64,000 bases of DNA from NCBI RefSeq assembly GCF_023701695.1, contig NZ_JAJOZC010000001.1, forward strand, positions 6,261,894-6,325,893, written 5' to 3'. The position numbers and the translations under genes were made by a program. The DNA is from Streptomyces sp. RKAG290 (GTDB lineage Bacteria; Actinomycetota; Actinomycetes; Streptomycetales; Streptomycetaceae). Under the pieces are notes generated by a model, which worked only from the letters and a program-made list of their open reading frames with translations, had not been told where the DNA came from and ran no database searches. This document shows positions 44,576-53,494 of this stretch, piece by piece. Within the stretch, counting starts at the first letter, position 1, and each line of letters begins with the position of its first letter.

Positions 44576-45604
44576 ATGGTGGTACGTGCAGCGGTGGCAG
44601 GGGCGAGCGGATACGCCGGCGGTGAGCTGCTCCGTCTTCTGCTGGTCCACCCCGAGGTCGAGATCGGGGCCCTGACCGCGAACTCCAACGCGGGGCAGCC
44701 GCTGGGGGCGCTGCAGCCGCACCTGCGGCCGCTCGCGGGACGGGTCCTTCAGCCGACCACGCCCGAGGTGCTCGCCGGGCACGACGTCGTCTTCCTGGCG
44801 CTGCCGCACGGCCAGTCCGCCGCCGTGGCGGAGCAGCTCGGTGACGAGGTGCTCGTGGTGGACATGGGTGCCGACTTCCGGCTCAAGGACGCCGCCGACT
44901 GGGAGAAGTTCTACGCTTCGCCGCACGCCGGGACCTGGCCGTACGGGCTGCCCGAGCTGCCCGGCGGGCGGGCCGCGCTGGCGGGGAGCAAGCGCATCGC
45001 GGTGCCCGGCTGCTACCCGACCGCCGTGTCGCTCGCCCTCTTCCCGGCGTACGCGGCGCAGCTCGCCGAGCCCGAGGCCGTGATCGTCGCCGCGTCCGGG
45101 ACCTCCGGCGCGGGCAAGGCGGCCAAGCCGCATCTGCTCGGCTCCGAAGTGATGGGCAACATGTCGCCGTACGGCGTCGGCGGCGTCCACCGCCACACGC
45201 CCGAGATGATCCAGAACCTCAGCGCCGCGGCCGGCGAGCCGGTCACCGTGTCCTTCACGCCGACGCTCGCACCGATGCCGCGCGGCATCCTCGCCACGTG
45301 CAGCGCGAAGGCGAAGCCGGGCGTGAGCGCCGAGTCCGTCCGTACCGCGTACGAGAAGGCTTTCGCGGACGAGCCGTTCGTCGATCTGCTGCCCGAGGGG
45401 CAGTGGCCGGCGACCGCAGCCGTGTACGGCTCCAACGCCGTCCAGATCCAGGTCGCGTACGACGAGGCGGCGGGCCGGATCGTCGTCATCAGCGCCATCG
45501 ACAACCTCGCCAAGGGCACCGCGGGCGGGGCCCTGCAGAGCATGAACATCGCCCTCGGACTTCCCGAGGACACAGGTCTTTCCACGATCGGAGTCGCACC
45601 GTGA
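44576..45604 (+). CDS. argC: N-acetyl-gamma-glutamyl-phosphate reductase
   Basis: A 342-residue NADPH-dependent enzyme, third step of the acetylated arginine pathway. The nucleotide motif is AAVAGASGYAGGELLRLL; the catalytic Cys is in VPGCYPTAVSL near residue 145; HTPEMIQ and the C-terminal NLAKGTAGGALQSMN are conserved. ATG at 44576 follows GAGGAGG by six bases. It starts the argCJBDR operon; its stop overlaps argJ by 4 bases (GTGA). Confidence 0.96.
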   Translation: MVVRAAVAGASGYAGGELLRLLLVHPEVEIGALTANSNAGQPLGALQPHLRPLAGRVLQPTTPEVLAGHDVVFLALPHGQSAAVAEQLGDEVLVVDMGADFRLKDAADWEKFYASPHAGTWPYGLPELPGGRAALAGSKRIAVPGCYPTAVSLALFPAYAAQLAEPEAVIVAASGTSGAGKAAKPHLLGSEVMGNMSPYGVGGVHRHTPEMIQNLSAAAGEPVTVSFTPTLAPMPRGILATCSAKAKPGVSAESVRTAYEKAFADEPFVDLLPEGQWPATAAVYGSNAVQIQVAYDEAAGRIVVISAIDNLAKGTAGGALQSMNIALGLPEDTGLSTIGVAP

Positions 45605-46755
45605 GCGTCACGGCAGCACAGGGGTTCTCGGCGGCGGGCATCGCCGCCGGAATCAAGGACAGCGGTAACCCGGACCTGGCCCTCGTGGTCAACAACGGTC
45701 CGCGTCGCGCCGCCGCGGGCGTCTTCACCTCCAACCGTGTCAAGGCCGCCCCCGTCCTGTGGTCGGAGCAGGTCCTCAAGGGCGGCGCGGTGACCGCCGT
45801 CGTCCTCAACTCCGGTGGTGCCAACGCCTGTACGGGGCCGAAGGGCTTCCAGGACACGCACGCCACCGCCGAGAAGGCGGCCGAGGTCCTCGAAGGCCAC
45901 AGCGCCGGTGAGATCGCCGTCGCCTCGACCGGACTCATCGGCCTGCTGCTCCCCATGGACAAGCTGCTGCCGGGCATCGAGAAGGCCGCGGCGGTCCTGA
46001 GCGAGCACGGCGGCGAGAAGGCCGCCATCGCCATCAAGACCACCGACACCGTGCACAAGACGGCCGTCGCCGGCGGTGCGGGCTGGACCGTCGGCGGGAT
46101 GGCCAAGGGCGCGGGCATGCTGGCACCCGGCCTCGCCACCATGCTCGTCGTCCTCACCACCGACGCCGACGTGGAGAGCGCCGGGCTCGACGCCGCGCTC
46201 CGCGACGCCACCCGCACCACCTTCGACCGGGTCGACTCCGACGGCTGCATGTCCACCAACGACACGGTGCTGCTGCTGGCCTCGGGGGCCAGCGGAATCA
46301 CCCCGGAACAGGGGGAGTTCGCCGAGGCCGTACGGGCCGTCTGCGACGATCTGGCCCGGCAGCTGATCGGTGACGCGGAAGGCGCGTCCAAGGACATCCG
46401 GATCGAGGTCGTCAACGCCGCCACCGAGGACGACGCCGTCGAGGTGGGCCGCTCCATCGCCCGCAACAACCTCCTGAAGTGCGCCATCCACGGCGAGGAC
46501 CCCAACTGGGGCCGGGTGCTGTCCGCCATCGGCACGACGAAGGCCGCCTTCGAGCCGGACGAGCTGAACGTCGCCATCAACGGCGTCTGGGTCTGCAAAA
46601 AGGGCGGCGTCGGGGAGGACCGCGACCTCATCGACATGCGCTACCGGGAGGTCAGGATCACCGCGGACCTCGCCGCGGGCACCGAGTCGGCCGTCATCTG
46701 GGCCAACGACCTCACCGCGGACTACGTCCACGAGAACAGTGCGTACAGCTCATGA
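45601..46755 (+). CDS. argJ: Bifunctional ornithine acetyltransferase / N-acetylglutamate synthase
   Basis: A 384-residue self-cleaving enzyme that recycles the acetyl group from N-acetylornithine to glutamate, so the pathway is cyclic. The cleavage-site threonine lies in GAGMLAPGLATMLVVLTTDA, near residue 180. VVLNSGGANACTG, the oxyanion pair in VASTGLIG, and ARNNLLKCAIHGEDPNWGR are also conserved. GTG start overlaps argC and its own stop overlaps argB (ATGA). Confidence 0.96.
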   Translation: MSVTAAQGFSAAGIAAGIKDSGNPDLALVVNNGPRRAAAGVFTSNRVKAAPVLWSEQVLKGGAVTAVVLNSGGANACTGPKGFQDTHATAEKAAEVLEGHSAGEIAVASTGLIGLLLPMDKLLPGIEKAAAVLSEHGGEKAAIAIKTTDTVHKTAVAGGAGWTVGGMAKGAGMLAPGLATMLVVLTTDADVESAGLDAALRDATRTTFDRVDSDGCMSTNDTVLLLASGASGITPEQGEFAEAVRAVCDDLARQLIGDAEGASKDIRIEVVNAATEDDAVEVGRSIARNNLLKCAIHGEDPNWGRVLSAIGTTKAAFEPDELNVAINGVWVCKKGGVGEDRDLIDMRYREVRITADLAAGTESAVIWANDLTADYVHENSAYSS

Positions 46756-47654
46756 GTGCCGCGCGGAAGCACACCGCACTCCCGAAGGCGCAGATCCTCA
46801 TCGAGGCGCTGCCCTGGCTGACCCGGCACAACGGCAAGACCGTCGTCATCAAGTTCGGCGGCAACGCCATGATCGACGAAGAGCTCAAGGCGGCCTTCGC
46901 CCAGGACGTCGTCTTTCTGCGGCACGCCGGCCTCAAGCCCGTCGTCGTGCACGGCGGCGGCCCGCAGATCAGCGCCCAGCTCGACAAGCAGGGCCTGGTC
47001 AGCGAGTTCAAGGCCGGACTGCGCGTCACCACGCCCGAGGCGATGGACGTCGTACGGATGGTGCTCGCCGGGCAGGTCCAGCGTGAGCTCGTCGGCCTGC
47101 TGAACCAGCACGGCCCGCTCGCCGTCGGCATGACCGGTGAGGACGCCCACACGATCACCGCGACGCAGCACCGGCCCACCATCGACGGCGAACTCGTCGA
47201 CATCGGCCGGGTCGGAGAGATCACCGCGATCGACACCGGAGCCATCCAGGCACTGCTGGACGACGGCCGCATCCCGGTCATCTCCTCCATCGCCCGCTCC
47301 GCCGAGGACAACCACGTCTACAACGTCAACGCGGACACCGCGGCCGCCGCACTCGCCGCCGCGCTCAACGCCGAGACGCTGATGGTCCTCACCGACGTGG
47401 AGGGGCTCTACGAGGACTGGCCGAACAGCGACGACGTGATCAGCCGGCTCACCGCCACCCAGCTGGAGAAGCTCCTGCCGGAACTCTCCAGCGGCATGGT
47501 GCCCAAGATGCAGGGCTGCCTGCACGCCGTGCGCAACGGCGTGGAGACCGCGCGTGTCATCGACGGCCGGGTCCAGCACTCGATCCTGCTGGAGATCTTC
47601 ACCGACGAGGGAATCGGCACGATGGTCGTGCCCGACGCACAGGGGGAAGCATGA
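46752..47654 (+). CDS. argB: N-acetylglutamate kinase
   Basis: A 300-residue amino-acid kinase phosphorylating N-acetylglutamate, normally feedback-inhibited by arginine. Motifs: VVIKFGGNAM with the phosphate-binding lysine, PVVVHGGGPQIS, NVNADTAAAALAAAL, TDVEGLYEDWP and SSGMVPKMQGCLHAV. The N-terminal helix before the kinase core, present here, is characteristic of arginine-sensitive forms. Overlaps both neighbours by 4 bases. Confidence 0.96.
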   Translation: MSAARKHTALPKAQILIEALPWLTRHNGKTVVIKFGGNAMIDEELKAAFAQDVVFLRHAGLKPVVVHGGGPQISAQLDKQGLVSEFKAGLRVTTPEAMDVVRMVLAGQVQRELVGLLNQHGPLAVGMTGEDAHTITATQHRPTIDGELVDIGRVGEITAIDTGAIQALLDDGRIPVISSIARSAEDNHVYNVNADTAAAALAAALNAETLMVLTDVEGLYEDWPNSDDVISRLTATQLEKLLPELSSGMVPKMQGCLHAVRNGVETARVIDGRVQHSILLEIFTDEGIGTMVVPDAQGEA

Positions 47655-48840
47655 CCAACGCCGAACTCGCACAGCGCTGGAAGGCCGCGCTGATGGACAA
47701 CTACGGCACCCCCAAGCTGTCCCTCGTCCGCGGATCGGGCGCCTACGTCCAGGACGCCGACGGCACCCAGTACCTCGACTTCGTCGGCGGCATCGCGGTG
47801 AACGCGCTGGGCCACGCCCACCCCGCGATCATCGAGGCGGTCGCCACCCAGGTCGCCGCCCTCGGCCATGTCTCCAATCTCTTCGTCGCCGAGCCGCCCG
47901 TCGCGCTCGCCGAACGGCTGCTCCAGCTCTTCGGCCGCCCCGGCAAGGTCTTCTTCTCCAACTCGGGCGCCGAGGCCAACGAGGCCGCGTTCAAGATCGG
48001 CCGGCTGACCGGGCGCGGCCACATGGTCGCCACCGACGGCGGATTCCACGGCCGCACCATGGGCGCCCTCGCACTCACCGGTCAGCCCGGCAAGCGTGAG
48101 CCCTTCGTCCCGCTGCCCGGTGACGTCACGCACGTGCCGTACGGCGACGTCGAGGCGCTGCGGGCCGCGGTGACCACCGACACCGCGCTGCTGATCATCG
48201 AGCCGATCCAGGGCGAGAACGGTGTGGTCGTCCCGCCCAAGGGCTACCTGGAGGCGGCCCGGGAGATCACCCGGGCCACCGGCACCCTGCTCGTCCTGGA
48301 CGAGGTGCAGACCGGGATCGGCCGGTGCGGCACCTGGTTCGAGCACCAGGCCCACCAGGGCGTGGAGCCCGACCTGGTCACCCTCGCCAAGGGGCTCGGC
48401 GGCGGACTGCCGATCGGCGCCACGGTGGCGTTCGGCGCGGCTGCCGACCTGCTCGTCCCCGGCCAGCACGGCACGACGTTCGGCGGCAACCCGATCGCCT
48501 GCGCCGCCGGCCTCGCGGTCCTGGACACCCTCTCCGCGGACGGGGCACTGGACACGGTGAAGCGGCTCGGTGAGCGGATCCGTGAGGGCGTGGAGGGCCT
48601 GGGACACCCCCTGGTCTCCCATGTCCGGGGCTCCGGCCTGCTGCTGGGTATCGTGCTCACCGAGCCCTCGCCCCCCAGGTGCAGCAGGCGGCTCAGGGAG
48701 CCGGACTCCTGGTGAACGCACCCGCACCCGATGTCGTACGGCTGATGCCGCCGCTGATCATCGGTGACGCTGAGGTGGACACGTTCCTCCGGGCGCTGCC
48801 CGGCGTGCTCGACGCGGCATACGGACGATCCGGGGAATGA
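47651..48840 (+). CDS. argD: Acetylornithine aminotransferase, frame-disrupted at 48665-48667
   Basis: A class III PLP aminotransferase (about 396 residues when repaired) forming N-acetylornithine. It has VGGIAVNALGHAHP, SNSGAEANEAAFKI, FHGRTMGALALTG, VLDEVQTGIGRCG, and the PLP lysine in LVTLAKGLGGGLPIGA. The frame stops at 48715 after EPSPPRC, but the correct C-terminus (GLLVNAPAPDVVRLMPPLIIGDAEVD) continues in another frame to 48840. Adding one C to the CCC run at 48665-48667 gives EPLAPQVQQ and restores it. Since the operon is otherwise intact this is probably a sequence error. Confidence 0.88.
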
Positions 48841-48865
48841 CGCTCCGGAGAATGAGGCGACGACG

Positions 48866-49402
48866 ATGACCGAGGCGCAGGAATCCGAGCACGGCGGGCC
48901 GTCCGTGCCGCAGACCCGCACCGCACGCCACCGCCGGATCGTGGACATCCTGAACCGGCAGCCGGTGCGCTCGCAGAGCCAGTTGGCCAAGCTCCTCGCG
49001 GACGACGGGCTGAGCGTCACCCAGGCGACGCTCTCCCGGGATCTCGACGAACTGGGTGCGGTGAAGATCCGCAACACCGGAGGCGAGCTGATCTACGCGG
49101 TGCCGAGCGAGGGCGGTTTCCGTACCCCGCACGCACCGCTCGGCGGCTCCGCGAAGGAGGAGCGGATGCGGCGCCTCTCGGCCGAACTGCTCATCTCGGC
49201 GGAGGCGTCGGCCAACCTCGTGGTGCTGCGTACGCCCCCGGGCGCCGCCCAGTTCCTCGCCTCGTCCATCGACCAGGCCGAACTGCACGACATCCTCGGC
49301 ACCATCGCAGGGGACGACACACTGATGCTGATCAGCCGCGACCCGGCGGGCGGGCAGGCGCTCGCCGACCACCTGCTGCGGCTCGCCCAGAACGACCGCT
49401 GA
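48866..49402 (+). CDS. argR: Arginine repressor
   Basis: A 178-residue ArgR/AhrC-type regulator. A winged HTH lies at about 20-85 (ARHRRIVDILNRQPVRSQSQLAKLL, TQATLSRDLDELGAVKI). The C-terminal hexamer/arginine-binding domain has the ANLVVLRTPPGAAQFLASSID helix and the DILGTIAGDDTLMLI motif with its aspartate pair. It closes the arg operon and probably represses argC and argG through the promoter boxes. It ends 3 bases before the convergent L,D-transpeptidase-like gene. Confidence 0.95.
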   Translation: MTEAQESEHGGPSVPQTRTARHRRIVDILNRQPVRSQSQLAKLLADDGLSVTQATLSRDLDELGAVKIRNTGGELIYAVPSEGGFRTPHAPLGGSAKEERMRRLSAELLISAEASANLVVLRTPPGAAQFLASSIDQAELHDILGTIAGDDTLMLISRDPAGGQALADHLLRLAQNDR

Positions 49403-49405
49403 CGG

Positions 49406-50107
49406 TCAGTAACGCGTGATCGCGGTCGGGCCCGAACGGGTCCCGATCGCGAGATGCGGACGTCGGTGCGGATCGGCCCAGGCGAGGATCCGGTCCATCG
49501 CGGCCGCCGGTACGGACACACAACCGGCGGTCGCCCCACGCCCGTTGACGTGCAGGAAGATCCCGGCACCCCGGCCGCGTACCGGCCGGTGGTAGTTGAA
49601 CCCGACGACGAGGGCACGGGCGTACTGCGCCGGGTACGTGATCAGCTGCTCGGCCTCGGCCGCCCGGCAGTCGGCGGGCCGCGGCTCCACCCAGCGGTTG
49701 TACGCGCGTGCCGCGTTGTCCTGGCACCACCACGACCCGTCGTGGACCCGACGGTAGGGGTAGCGGGTGCCGGGCCGGGCCGCCGCCACCCCGAAGGCGT
49801 ACGGCAGGTCGTACAGGCCGGTGGGTGTGGTGTCGGTGCCCTGCTTGCGCGTCGCCCCCTCGGTCAGCCCGTTCGCCCCGAAGCGGGCGGCCGCCGACCC
49901 GGCGGCGACCCACCTGCCCGACCGCAGGCTCCACCAGGTGACCGTGCCCGTCGTGGCCTCGGTGGAGGACGCCTCCGCCGTGATCAGCTGGGTGCCGCCA
50001 CCCGTGTCCGCCAGCCGCTGGGGCAGTGGCGGGGCCGCCATGGGCCTCGCCCCGACGAGGCCGGCGAGGGCGAGCAGTACCGAACCGGTCACCAGACATC
50101 TGCGCAT
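49406..50107 (-). CDS. Secreted L,D-transpeptidase-family (YkuD) protein
   Basis: A 233-residue exported protein with a signal peptide (residues 1-24, RRCLVTGSVLLALAGLVGA). The catalytic YkuD motif appears as HVNGRGATAGCVSVPAAAMDRIL (His and Cys near 191-201). Related proteins either cross-link peptidoglycan 3-3 or are of unknown use in actinomycetes. This member belongs to the shorter type with GFNYHRPVRGRGAGIFLHV and lacks the Ig-like domains of Ldt enzymes. Confidence 0.82.
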   Translation of the reverse strand: MRRCLVTGSVLLALAGLVGARPMAAPPLPQRLADTGGGTQLITAEASSTEATTGTVTWWSLRSGRWVAAGSAAARFGANGLTEGATRKQGTDTTPTGLYDLPYAFGVAAARPGTRYPYRRVHDGSWWCQDNAARAYNRWVEPRPADCRAAEAEQLITYPAQYARALVVGFNYHRPVRGRGAGIFLHVNGRGATAGCVSVPAAAMDRILAWADPHRRPHLAIGTRSGPTAITRY

Positions 50108-50171
50108 GCCCCGGACCGTAGACCGGCCGGCCCGCAGTCACCTGCGCACCTGCTCCGTACGGCCCAACCGG

Positions 50172-50765
50172 TCACTGCGCGGGCGGCATGGCCGGCAGCG
50201 GGAGAGGCAGCCCCGGCAGCCCGTCGAGGCTGGTGGCGATGTGGTCCTTCTTCTCGAAGTACGCACTGAGGGAGGCGTCGTCGTCGCGCGCGAAGCGGCT
50301 GGCGTGCAGCGGCCGGTCCTCGTCGTACGTCATGAAGGGGACCGCGTACCCGCAGGAGTCCCGGATCAGCTCGGCCGTCACCACGATGATCGCCCGCAGT
50401 CCGTGCCGGGTGTGGTCGATCTCGCCGAACCGGCCGAGGAGTCCGGCGAAGCGAGGATCGTCCCGGAAGACCGGCTCCCCGGTGCCGTGCACGCGCACGA
50501 TGTTCGGCGGCCCCTGGAAAGCGCACCACATCAGTGTGATGCGGCCGTTCTCACGGAGGTGCGCGACGGTCTCCGCGGTGCTCCCCGCGAAGTCCAGATA
50601 CGCCACCCGCAGTTCGTCGAGCACCACGAAGGAGCCACTGAGGCCCTTGGGGGAGAGGTTGACCGTGCCCTCGCCGTCCAGGGGAGCGGTCGCGGTGAAG
50701 AACATGGGCTGCGCCTCGATGAAGGTCCGCAGCCGCCCGTCGATGCGTTCGTACGTTTTTCCCAT
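50172..50765 (-). CDS. Pyridoxamine 5'-phosphate oxidase-family protein
   Basis: A 197-residue protein with the split-barrel flavin/F420-binding fold. It has FFTATAPLDGEGTVNLSPKGLSGSFVVLDE, then AYLDFAGSTAETVAHLRENGRITLMWCAFQG and IVRVHGTGEP. Many such actinomycete proteins bind FMN or F420 and reduce unknown substrates; true PdxH is not indicated. Confidence 0.85.
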   Translation of the reverse strand: MGKTYERIDGRLRTFIEAQPMFFTATAPLDGEGTVNLSPKGLSGSFVVLDELRVAYLDFAGSTAETVAHLRENGRITLMWCAFQGPPNIVRVHGTGEPVFRDDPRFAGLLGRFGEIDHTRHGLRAIIVVTAELIRDSCGYAVPFMTYDEDRPLHASRFARDDDASLSAYFEKKDHIATSLDGLPGLPLPLPAMPPAQ

Positions 50766-50808
50766 GCGTTCGATTATCGACTCAGGCCCCCGGGGACGCC
50801 GGGGGATT

Positions 50809-52050
50809 TCAACCGGTGATACGGGTGTGACCGGCCGCGCGCAGCAGGCGCTGCGCCGCCACCCGCACCGCGCGCGGCCGCTCCGCAGCTGCCCGGTCGC
50901 GGAGCCACTGCGGGGAGAACGCGGCCGCGTCCGGCAGCAGCGCCTTGGTGGCCGCCCGGACGACGGCGGATGACGGGTCGTCGAGCAGCGGCGTCAGCCG
51001 CTCGCGGGTGACGGCGTCAAGGGCCCGCAGACCGGTGACCGCGTGGCCGCGGACGGCGGGCAGCGGGTGGGCCACCAGCGGCCACAGCGTCTCGGCGTCC
51101 GCCCGCCCACCGCATTCGCCCAGCCCGGCTACGGCCCCGGGGTGGGCGGCCGGAGTGGCGCACATCGACCGGTACAGGGGCAGCGGGTCGATCCCGCCCT
51201 GCCGGAGCACATAGCGGGCGCAGGCCCGTACGACACCCGAACGGTCCGCGAGGAAGGGCCGCGCCTCCCCGTGCCGCCCGGTGCGCCGCAGTGCGGTGAC
51301 GCCGGCGGACCGTACGCGCGGGGCGCGGGCGGCCAGGAGGACGGCGAGCACCTCGTCGCGGTCCTCCTCGCCCATCGAGGCGATCGCCGCTTCCGCGCAC
51401 AGGTTCTGCAGGACGCCGTCGTCGGAGCCAGCGGCGGTGCGGGCCAGCCGGCCGGCCCGCAGGAGGCCCCGGTCGAGTGCGATGCGGTGGGCGAGCCGGC
51501 GGGTGGCGCGGTCCCCGCTCGTGAGCAGCCCCTCCACCCGCGCGACAGGGCCCTCGCGGAGCGTCCGTTCGAGCAGGTCCAGGGCGTACCCACCCTGCAC
51601 GCGCCGGGCGAGCAGCAGCACCAGCTCGGCCCACGGGGCGAGGTCGGGTGCGGGCGCCCGGGCCAGCAGGACCCGGGCCCGCTCGCGCACCGGCCCGGCC
51701 CAGTCCGCGCACCGGACGATCAGGAGGGGCAGCAGGGCCGGTACCCCGGCCGCCCGGCCGAGGGCCGCCTCCCTGATCCGGCCGTCCGGATGGCACAGGG
51801 CCAAGGCCAGCTCGCCCTCGGTCGGCGAGGTGCGCCACAGCCGGACCGACGGCAGCGGCGAGTCCCAGTCCCACCGCAGCCGCCGCCCGGTCGCCCATTC
51901 ATGCGCCGGCAGCAGGTGCGGCGACTCCCACGCCAGGACGCGCACGCCGAGGTCGAGTGCCGCCCAGGCGCCGGCCGACGAGCAGTCCACGGCTTCCCCG
52001 AGGGGAAGCCCGCGGGCCAGCCGCTCCGCCGCCGCGCAGTCCCTGTCCAT
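50809..52050 (-). CDS. HEAT-repeat-like hypothetical protein
   Basis: A 413-residue protein composed mainly of repeated helical pairs with Arg/Ala/Leu patterns (RERARVLLARAPAPDL, APRVRSAGVTALRRTGRHGEARPFLAD, LPAVRGHAVTGLRALD, SSAVVRAATKALL), as in HEAT/armadillo-like proteins. No enzymatic motif or membrane segment is visible. Such proteins are usually scaffolds. It is divergent from argG. Confidence 0.7.
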   Translation of the reverse strand: MDRDCAAAERLARGLPLGEAVDCSSAGAWAALDLGVRVLAWESPHLLPAHEWATGRRLRWDWDSPLPSVRLWRTSPTEGELALALCHPDGRIREAALGRAAGVPALLPLLIVRCADWAGPVRERARVLLARAPAPDLAPWAELVLLLARRVQGGYALDLLERTLREGPVARVEGLLTSGDRATRRLAHRIALDRGLLRAGRLARTAAGSDDGVLQNLCAEAAIASMGEEDRDEVLAVLLAARAPRVRSAGVTALRRTGRHGEARPFLADRSGVVRACARYVLRQGGIDPLPLYRSMCATPAAHPGAVAGLGECGGRADAETLWPLVAHPLPAVRGHAVTGLRALDAVTRERLTPLLDDPSSAVVRAATKALLPDAAAFSPQWLRDRAAAERPRAVRVAAQRLLRAAGHTRITG

Positions 52051-52147
52051 GATTGCCCCCGTGTCTGCCGAAAGCCGATGCTAGACGCGGCAGCGGCCGG
52101 CCGTCTATGGATTATCAGGGTCGGCAGACCCCCTCTCACCTGCGACT

Positions 52148-52182
52148 TTGACAAAGCATACGGACCACTGCATAGTTATGCC
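52148..52182 (+). promoter_or_regulatory. argG promoter with ARG-box-like site
   Basis: TTGACA (52148-52153) and CATAGT (52171-52176) are 17 bases apart. TGCATAGTTATGCC (52169-52182) overlaps the -10 and closely matches the argC element, so ArgR control is likely. Confidence 0.65.
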
Positions 52183-52212
52183 TGTCAGTGATTGCACCGT
52201 AAGGAGAAACCC

Positions 52213-53406
52213 GTGACCGAGCGCGTCGTACTCGCCTACTCGGGCGGTCTGGACACCTCCGTCGCCATCGGCTGGATCGCCGAGGAGACCGGCGCAGAGG
52301 TCATCGCCGTCGCGGTGGACGTCGGTCAGGGCGGCGAGGACCTGGACGTCATCCGCAAGCGCGCGCTCGCCTGCGGTGCCGTCGAGGCCGAGGTCGCGGA
52401 CGCGGAGGACGAGTTCGCCGAGGAGTACTGCCTCCCGGCGATCAAGGCCAACGCCCTCTACATGGACCGCTATCCGCTGGTCTCGGCCCTCTCCAGGCCG
52501 GCCATCGTCAAGCACCTGGTGGCCGCCGCCCACAAGCACGGCGCCGGGGTCGTCGCCCACGGCTGCACGGGCAAGGGCAACGACCAGGTCCGCTTCGAGG
52601 CCGGCATCTCCGCGCTCGGACCCGACCTGAAGTGCATCGCCCCGGTCCGTGACTACGCGATGACCCGGGACAAGGCGATCGCCTTCTGCGAGGAGAAGAA
52701 CCTCCCGATCGCGACCACCAAGAAGTCCCCGTACTCCATCGACCAGAACGTCTTCGGACGCGCCGTCGAGACGGGCTTCCTGGAGGACATCTGGAACGCG
52801 CCGATCGAGGACATCTACGAGTACACCGCGAACCCGGCCACCCCGCGTGAGGCCGACGAGGTCGTCATCTCCTTCAAGGAGGGCGTGCCGGTCGCCATCG
52901 ACGGCAGGCCCGTCACCGTGCTCCAGGCCATCCAGCAGCTCAACGAGCGGGCCGGCGGCCAGGGCATCGGCCGGATCGACATGGTCGAGGACCGGCTCGT
53001 GGGCATCAAGTCCCGTGAGGTGTACGAGGCGCCGGGCGCGATCGCGCTGATCACCGCCCACCAGGAGCTGGAGAACGTCACCGTCGAGCGCGAACTGGCC
53101 CGCTACAAGCGGCAGGTCGAGCAGCGCTGGGGCGAGATGGTCTACGACGGCCTGTGGTTCTCGCCGCTCAAGCGCGCCCTGGACGGCTTCATCAACGAGG
53201 CCAACCAGCACGTCACCGGCGACATCCGGATGACCCTGCACGCCGGCCGCGCGGTCGTCACCGGCCGGAAGTCCACCGAGTCGCTGTACGACTTCAACCT
53301 CGCCACCTACGACTCCGGCGACACGTTCGACCAGTCCAAGGCGCAGGGCTTCATCGAGATCTTCGGCCTCTCGTCGAAGATCGCCGCCAAGCGTGACCTG
53401 GCCTGA
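52213..53406 (+). CDS. argG: Argininosuccinate synthase
   Basis: A 397-residue ATP-dependent enzyme joining citrulline and aspartate. The PP-motif is VVLAYSGGLDTSVAIGW. VVAHGCTGKGNDQVRFE, the citrulline-binding region YSIDQNVFGRAVE, and the GFIEIFGL end are conserved. GTG at 52213 follows AAGGAG. It is placed just before argH rather than far away on the chromosome as I recall for S. coelicolor. Confidence 0.96.
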   Translation: MTERVVLAYSGGLDTSVAIGWIAEETGAEVIAVAVDVGQGGEDLDVIRKRALACGAVEAEVADAEDEFAEEYCLPAIKANALYMDRYPLVSALSRPAIVKHLVAAAHKHGAGVVAHGCTGKGNDQVRFEAGISALGPDLKCIAPVRDYAMTRDKAIAFCEEKNLPIATTKKSPYSIDQNVFGRAVETGFLEDIWNAPIEDIYEYTANPATPREADEVVISFKEGVPVAIDGRPVTVLQAIQQLNERAGGQGIGRIDMVEDRLVGIKSREVYEAPGAIALITAHQELENVTVERELARYKRQVEQRWGEMVYDGLWFSPLKRALDGFINEANQHVTGDIRMTLHAGRAVVTGRKSTESLYDFNLATYDSGDTFDQSKAQGFIEIFGLSSKIAAKRDLA

Positions 53407-53423
53407 CCCCTCCCTGTTACGTC

Positions 53424-53457
53424 ACCGCCTCCCCGGCCGTCCGCGCGGGGAGGCGGT
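53424..53457 (+). terminator. Hairpin between argG and argH
   Basis: An 11-bp perfect stem (53424-53434 and 53447-53457) with a 12-base loop. It may be an intra-operon terminator or a processing/stability element that sets the argG to argH ratio. Confidence 0.5.
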
Positions 53458-53494
53458 CGCACATCCACCCCCTTGTCCTTCCGAGGAGCACGCA

